9,524 bases of DNA from an uncultured Lachnospiraceae bacterium (lineage in GTDB: Bacteria; Bacillota; Clostridia; Lachnospirales; Lachnospiraceae), in contig CACYBJ010000086.1 in NCBI GenBank assembly GCA_902772565.1, positions 1 to 9,524 on the forward strand, written 5' to 3'. Shown here piece by piece: positions 6,031 to 9,524 of this stretch (its first letter is position 1; every line of letters starts with the position of its first letter). Below the pieces are notes generated by a model. That model was not told the origin of the DNA. It worked only from the letters and a program-made list of their open reading frames with translations, and did no database searches. Both the position numbers and the translations under genes were made by a program.

Positions 6031-7224
6031 TGTGAATCAGCCTTGACTACAGGAAGTATGGAAGTTGTTTCGGATTACACCGCAAAACAAAAAGAAAAAG
6101 ATAAGTTTTCGGTAGAAAAGAAAAACAAACCTAAGACATATTTTGACTACACACTTCTTATCATCACTCTGTTGCTGGTGGGCTTCGGACTCATGATGAT
6201 AGCAAGTGCCAGTCCTTACTATGCCATTCAGAAGGATCTTCCTACCACTTATTTCGTGCGAAGCCAGGCTATTAAAGCCGCCATCGGTGTGGCTCTTATG
6301 GTTATAGGCGCAAAGCTTAATTACAACTGGCTCAAAATAAGATTAGCCCACAAGATTTCAGTGACTACGATTCTATACATTGTATGTATCGCTCTTCAGC
6401 TGGTGGTTTTGGTTAAGGGTAACAGTGTAAACGGTTCCTCCAGATGGATTACAATTCCTCTCATCGGACAGTTCCAGCCTTCCGAGGTAACCAAACTTTG
6501 CCTTATTCTTTATATTGCCAAGGCTATTGCAGCAAAGCCGAAACGACTTGATCGTTTCTTCGGTTTCGTAATCATTATCGCTACGGCAGCGCCGCTGTTT
6601 ATACTTGTAGCACTTGAAAACCTTTCGACGGCCATTATCATGGTAGGTCTTGCATTTGCCATGTGTTTTGTGGCCAGCAGAAAGTCATTTTACTATATTC
6701 TTACGGTCGTACTGATGGTACCGGTGTTCATTTTCTTCCTGCAATCCCAGGGATACAGAATGACACGAGTTCAGGTGTGGCTCACAGACCCCACCGGTGG
6801 CTACCAGATCCAGCAGGGACTTTACGCCATATGTGCCGGCGGATGGTTCGGCAAGGGTCTCGGAAACAGCGCCCAGAAGCGTTTCGTTCCCGAGGTTCAC
6901 ACGGATATGATCTTCACGATTATCTGCGAAGAACTGGGACTGCTTGGCGTTATTGTCCTTTTCCTTGTGTACGGACTGCTTATTTGGCGTATTGCCAAAG
7001 TTGCGTTAAACGCACCGGATCTTTTCGGATCCCTTCTTTGCGTCGGAGTATTAGGTCATATCTCTCTTCAGGTTATGCTTAATGTCGGCGTAGTTACAAA
7101 ACTTCTTCCTGCCACCGGCGTTATCCTTCCTTTTATCAGCTTCGGTGGTACGTCCCTTATTATTTTGCTGGCGGAAATGGGCATAGTCATGTCCGTGGCG
7201 AGCAGGGTTGAATATGAGCAATAG
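6028..7224 (+). CDS. ftsW: Septal peptidoglycan glycosyltransferase FtsW (SEDS family; SpoVE-like)
   Basis: FtsW is a polytopic SEDS protein that polymerises lipid II into glycan strands at the septum with its class B PBP partner. With the GTG at 6028 it has 398 residues; an upstream GTG (6007) would add 7 and ATG 6058 would remove 10. After a Lys-rich cytoplasmic start (about 1-37) come roughly ten hydrophobic segments. SEDS signatures are SSRWI (137-141), FQPSEVTK (149-156) and ATGVILPFISFGGTSL (362-377). The Asp in VHTDMIF (Asp293) matches the catalytic Asp of the family (D297 in E. coli FtsW), followed by EELG. The usual PDxGT-type block reads ENLST (197-201) here, so it has diverged. A SpoVE or RodA role cannot be excluded by sequence, but operon position favours division. 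Confidence 0.93.
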   Translation: MCESALTTGSMEVVSDYTAKQKEKDKFSVEKKNKPKTYFDYTLLIITLLLVGFGLMMIASASPYYAIQKDLPTTYFVRSQAIKAAIGVALMVIGAKLNYNWLKIRLAHKISVTTILYIVCIALQLVVLVKGNSVNGSSRWITIPLIGQFQPSEVTKLCLILYIAKAIAAKPKRLDRFFGFVIIIATAAPLFILVALENLSTAIIMVGLAFAMCFVASRKSFYYILTVVLMVPVFIFFLQSQGYRMTRVQVWLTDPTGGYQIQQGLYAICAGGWFGKGLGNSAQKRFVPEVHTDMIFTIICEELGLLGVIVLFLVYGLLIWRIAKVALNAPDLFGSLLCVGVLGHISLQVMLNVGVVTKLLPATGVILPFISFGGTSLIILLAEMGIVMSVASRVEYEQ

Positions 7225-7232
7225 GAAAGAAT

Positions 7233-8285
7233 ATGTCAGACAAGAAGAACGATAAAATTAATGCCGAACTCGACGACATGATCGACGAGCTCATTGCCAA
7301 AGGCAGAAAAAAGGCTCCCCCAAGGCGCGGGAATCTTACTCTTGTTACCGATGACGACGATGAGTCCGATGAGTCCTACGAGTCCGCAGACGGGGACAGT
7401 GAGGCATATGCCGATGAATACCCCGACGAAAAGTCTGCGCGTAAAGCCGAAAAAAGGGCGAGAAAAGAAGAGAAGAAGGCCCGGAAAAAAGGCAAAGGCA
7501 GGAATCGAAAGGGCGATGAAATCGAACTTGCCGAAGGCTACGAACTGGGACTTCCGCCTTTTACAAGGTTTATTATAAGATTCTTTATATTTATAATAAT
7601 CGTGGGCGGTCTGGCGGCATTTGCCTGGTATAAATGCAGAATAGTCAAGTTTGAGGTGGTGGGAAACACATGGTACACCGCTGATGAGATAAGCGATGCC
7701 CTGCGAACCGAGACGTACGATGACTTCTCCTTCGGCCTTAAACTGCATTATATGTTTGCGGATACTCCCGAAATGCCTTTTATAAACAGTTTCAAGATCA
7801 AAATGACTTCTCTTGATTCCATAAAGGTAACGGTTTACGAAAAGAAGATTGTGGGCTGCGTAAAAGTACAGTCCGACTACATGTTCTTCGATAAGGACGG
7901 TATAGTGGTTGCCTCCAGGTCGGAGAATGTAAACAAGATTCCGGTGGTTACCGGCCTTGGCTACACCCAGGCCATGATCGGAAAGAAGCTTGAAGTGGAA
8001 AATGACAGGGTGTTTGCCACCATACTTGCCATTACACAGCTCATAGATAAGAATAAGGTTCCCGTTGACAGTCTGGACTTTGATGAGGATTTCAACGTGA
8101 CACTTATAGCAAGCGACGGAAACAGGTTTTACCTGGGTCAGAACCAGAAATACGACGAGATTTTCGGCCATGTTGTTAAGCTGATTCCGGAGCTTGAAGC
8201 CTCAGGACACAATTATTGGGCCGATTATTCGACTTTTACGGGTGATGAGGACTATTTCCTGGGCAAAATAATAGACAACAATTAA
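7233..8285 (+). CDS. divIB: Cell division protein DivIB/FtsQ
   Basis: A 350-residue bitopic membrane protein of the FtsQ/DivIB family, which scaffolds FtsL and DivIC outside the membrane and links to the FtsW-PBP enzymes. The cytoplasmic part (1-111) is unusually long and charged: an acidic block (about 40-66, Asp/Glu/Ser) then a basic block (67-94, Lys/Arg). The membrane segment spans about 112-134. A POTRA domain follows, starting VKFEVVGNTWYTADEISDAL (138-157) and ending near VTVYEKKIVG (199-208). The rest resembles the beta domain, with a DKDGIVV turn (220-226). The ATG at 7233 uses AGGA (7223-7226), which overlaps the ftsW stop codon; only 8 bases separate the genes, so they are surely co-transcribed. 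murG, murB or murA, sometimes found around this gene, are not present. Confidence 0.92.
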   Translation: MSDKKNDKINAELDDMIDELIAKGRKKAPPRRGNLTLVTDDDDESDESYESADGDSEAYADEYPDEKSARKAEKRARKEEKKARKKGKGRNRKGDEIELAEGYELGLPPFTRFIIRFFIFIIIVGGLAAFAWYKCRIVKFEVVGNTWYTADEISDALRTETYDDFSFGLKLHYMFADTPEMPFINSFKIKMTSLDSIKVTVYEKKIVGCVKVQSDYMFFDKDGIVVASRSENVNKIPVVTGLGYTQAMIGKKLEVENDRVFATILAITQLIDKNKVPVDSLDFDEDFNVTLIASDGNRFYLGQNQKYDEIFGHVVKLIPELEASGHNYWADYSTFTGDEDYFLGKIIDNN

Positions 8286-8286
8286 A

Positions 8287-8349
8287 AAATACCTTGATTA
8301 TTTAGGTGAATAATAATATTATAAACAATAGGGTATTTAGTCGGTATTT
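8287..8349. repeat. GGTATTT repeats flanking the ftsZ promoter
   Basis: GGTATTT occurs at 8332-8338 and 8343-8349, 11 bases apart (about one helical turn). Its inverse AAATACC lies at 8287-8293, on the other side of the candidate promoter. The arrangement resembles an operator with one distal and two proximal half-sites, or an RNA stem enclosing the start region. No known regulator is recognised. Confidence 0.4.
8294..8322 (+). promoter_or_regulatory. Candidate ftsZ promoter
   Basis: TTGATT (8294-8299, 4 of 6 to TTGACA) and TATTAT (8317-8322, 5 of 6 to TATAAT) are separated by exactly 17 bases in an AT-rich gap. Initiation near 8329 would give a leader of about 56 bases. It would let ftsZ be transcribed apart from the long upstream operon. 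No terminator separates divIB from ftsZ, so read-through is also expected. Confidence 0.6.
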
Positions 8350-8368
8350 GATATATATCGATGGAGAT

Positions 8369-8387
8369 AAAGGAGGTTACAGCTTTG
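8369..8387 (+). promoter_or_regulatory. Strong ribosome site and TTG start of ftsZ
   Basis: AAAGGAGG (8369-8376) lies 8 bases before TTG at 8385-8387, the strongest ribosome site in the window. An in-frame ATG at 8361 lies upstream of this site and has none of its own, so TTG is the likely start. Confidence 0.75.
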
Positions 8388-9524
8388 CTTGAAATAAAAG
8401 TTGATAATAATGAATCTGCAGCCAAGATTCGCGTAATCGGTGTCGGCGGTGCCGGCAATAATGCTGTTAACAGAATGATCGACGAAGGAATTGTCGGAGT
8501 TGATTTCATCTGTGTTAATACAGATAAACAGCACCTTGCCACATGTAAGGCTCCTACCGTAATTCAGATCGGTGAGAAGCTTACAAAGGGACTTGGCGCC
8601 GGAGCGCAGCCTGAGGTTGGTGAGAAGGCAGCAGAAGAAAACCTTGAAGAATTACAGAACATGCTTGTAGGCAGCGACATGGTATTCGTTACCTGCGGTA
8701 TGGGCGGCGGTACCGGTACAGGTGCAGCTCCTGTTGTGGCAGCTCTTGCCAAGCAGATGGGCATCCTCACAGTAGGTATCGTAACAAAACCATTCAAATT
8801 CGAAGGAAAACAGAGAATGACCAATGCCTACGGCGGTATTGAAAAGCTTCGCCAGGCAGTAGACACACTTATTGTCATTCCTAACGATAAACTTCTTGAA
8901 ATCGTTGACAGGAGAACATCTATTCCGGAAGCTCTTAAGAAGGCCGATGAAGTACTTCAGCAGGGCGTTCAGGGTATCACAGACCTTATCAACGTTTCAG
9001 CACTTATTAACCTTGACTTCGCAGATGTTCAGACAGTTATGAAGGACAAGGGTATTGCTCACATCGGTATCGGTACCGGTCAGGGCGATGAGAAGTGCAT
9101 GGAAGCTGTTAAGCTTGCCACGACCAGTCCTCTTCTTGAGACAAGCGTTGACAATGCAAGTCACATCATGATCAACATTTCAGGTGACATTTCCCTCATC
9201 GAAGCCAACGAAGCAGCTTCCTATGTTCAGGAACTTGCAGGCGATTCAGCCAATATCATCTTCGGTGCGGCCTACGATGACAGCACACCTGATTACTGTA
9301 AGATTACTGTTATTGCGACAGGTCTTGAGGATGCACCTCAGGTATCACAGACTTCCAAGCCATCTATCTTTGGCAACCAGAACGTGGTTAAGAAGCCTAC
9401 AATGCCTACATTTGCATCCGATGCAGTAAAGAATGCCAATAACCAGGGCATTTCCAATGTTCAGAAAGCACCTGCTCCTGCACCTGCACCACAGGTTACT
9501 TTCAACGAAGAGAGTTCTGAAGGC
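8385..9524 (+). CDS. ftsZ: Cell division protein FtsZ (3' end beyond the window)
   Basis: FtsZ is the tubulin-like GTPase that forms the cytokinetic ring on the inner face of the membrane. The window holds 380 codons with no stop. Signature blocks are GVGGAGNNAVN (19-29), VNTD (44-47), the tubulin signature GGGTGTG (107-113) preceded by CGM rather than the more usual AGM, and the T7 loop NLDFADVQTVM (209-219), whose acidic residues complete the GTPase site of the next subunit. The globular part ends near ITVIATGLED (about 310-320). A linker follows, becoming Ala/Pro-rich (KAPAPAPAPQ). The conserved C-terminal peptide that binds membrane tethers is not reached. The start is TTG at 8385, set by a strong ribosome site; ATG at 8361 would add 8 residues. 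ftsA, often adjacent, is not found upstream. Confidence 0.97.
   Translation, partial: MLEIKVDNNESAAKIRVIGVGGAGNNAVNRMIDEGIVGVDFICVNTDKQHLATCKAPTVIQIGEKLTKGLGAGAQPEVGEKAAEENLEELQNMLVGSDMVFVTCGMGGGTGTGAAPVVAALAKQMGILTVGIVTKPFKFEGKQRMTNAYGGIEKLRQAVDTLIVIPNDKLLEIVDRRTSIPEALKKADEVLQQGVQGITDLINVSALINLDFADVQTVMKDKGIAHIGIGTGQGDEKCMEAVKLATTSPLLETSVDNASHIMINISGDISLIEANEAASYVQELAGDSANIIFGAAYDDSTPDYCKITVIATGLEDAPQVSQTSKPSIFGNQNVVKKPTMPTFASDAVKNANNQGISNVQKAPAPAPAPQVTFNEESSEG

Noticed and set aside
7236..8171. 311-codon open frame on the - strand, opposite divIB
   Set aside because: It mirrors divIB, which has clear POTRA and membrane features, a ribosome site and operon position. The antisense translation shows no recognisable domain.

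Overview
The window is a division and cell wall (dcw) cluster on the + strand of a low-to-mid GC Gram-positive bacterium. Gene order (mraZ, rsmH, ftsL, class B PBP, murD, ftsW, divIB, ftsZ), the DivIB/FtsL protein types and strong AGGAGG-like ribosome sites point to Clostridia. The style of the PBP, MurD and FtsZ proteins suggests a Lachnospiraceae member (Butyrivibrio/Roseburia-like). That family assignment is an inference from recalled protein style, not from a search.

Layout. Bases 3-137 look like the last 44 codons of an unidentified upstream gene. Bases 138-310 hold several inverted repeats and end in a very strong intrinsic terminator (272-309). Bases 336-409 hold a candidate promoter followed by TGG boxes at about 10-bp spacing, which match what is known of MraZ operators. 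mraZ (425-865) and rsmH (849-1802) overlap. ftsL (1829-2335) and the class B PBP gene (2348-4579) follow in the same reading frame, separated by one stop codon. murD (4609-5979), ftsW (best start 6028, end 7224) and divIB (7233-8285) are tightly packed. A 99-base AT-rich gap (8286-8384) carries a good candidate promoter, repeated GGTATTT motifs and a strong ribosome site for ftsZ, which runs off the window end.

How the genes work together. MraZ is the cluster's own transcription regulator and RsmH methylates 16S rRNA. MurD makes a cytoplasmic peptidoglycan precursor. FtsW (glycosyltransferase) and the class B PBP (transpeptidase) polymerise and crosslink septal wall. FtsL and DivIB form the bitopic scaffold that controls them, and FtsZ is the cytoplasmic ring. 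mraY, murF, murG, murB and ftsA are not in the positions they often hold in other dcw clusters.

I see no mobile element, CRISPR array, tRNA, rRNA or convincing previously undescribed system. The points most worth a second look are the MraZ box array, the Asn-rich NGNTD-repeat tail of the PBP, the long charged cytoplasmic tails shared by the bitopic division proteins, the ftsL/PBP junction without a ribosome site, and the ftsZ control region.
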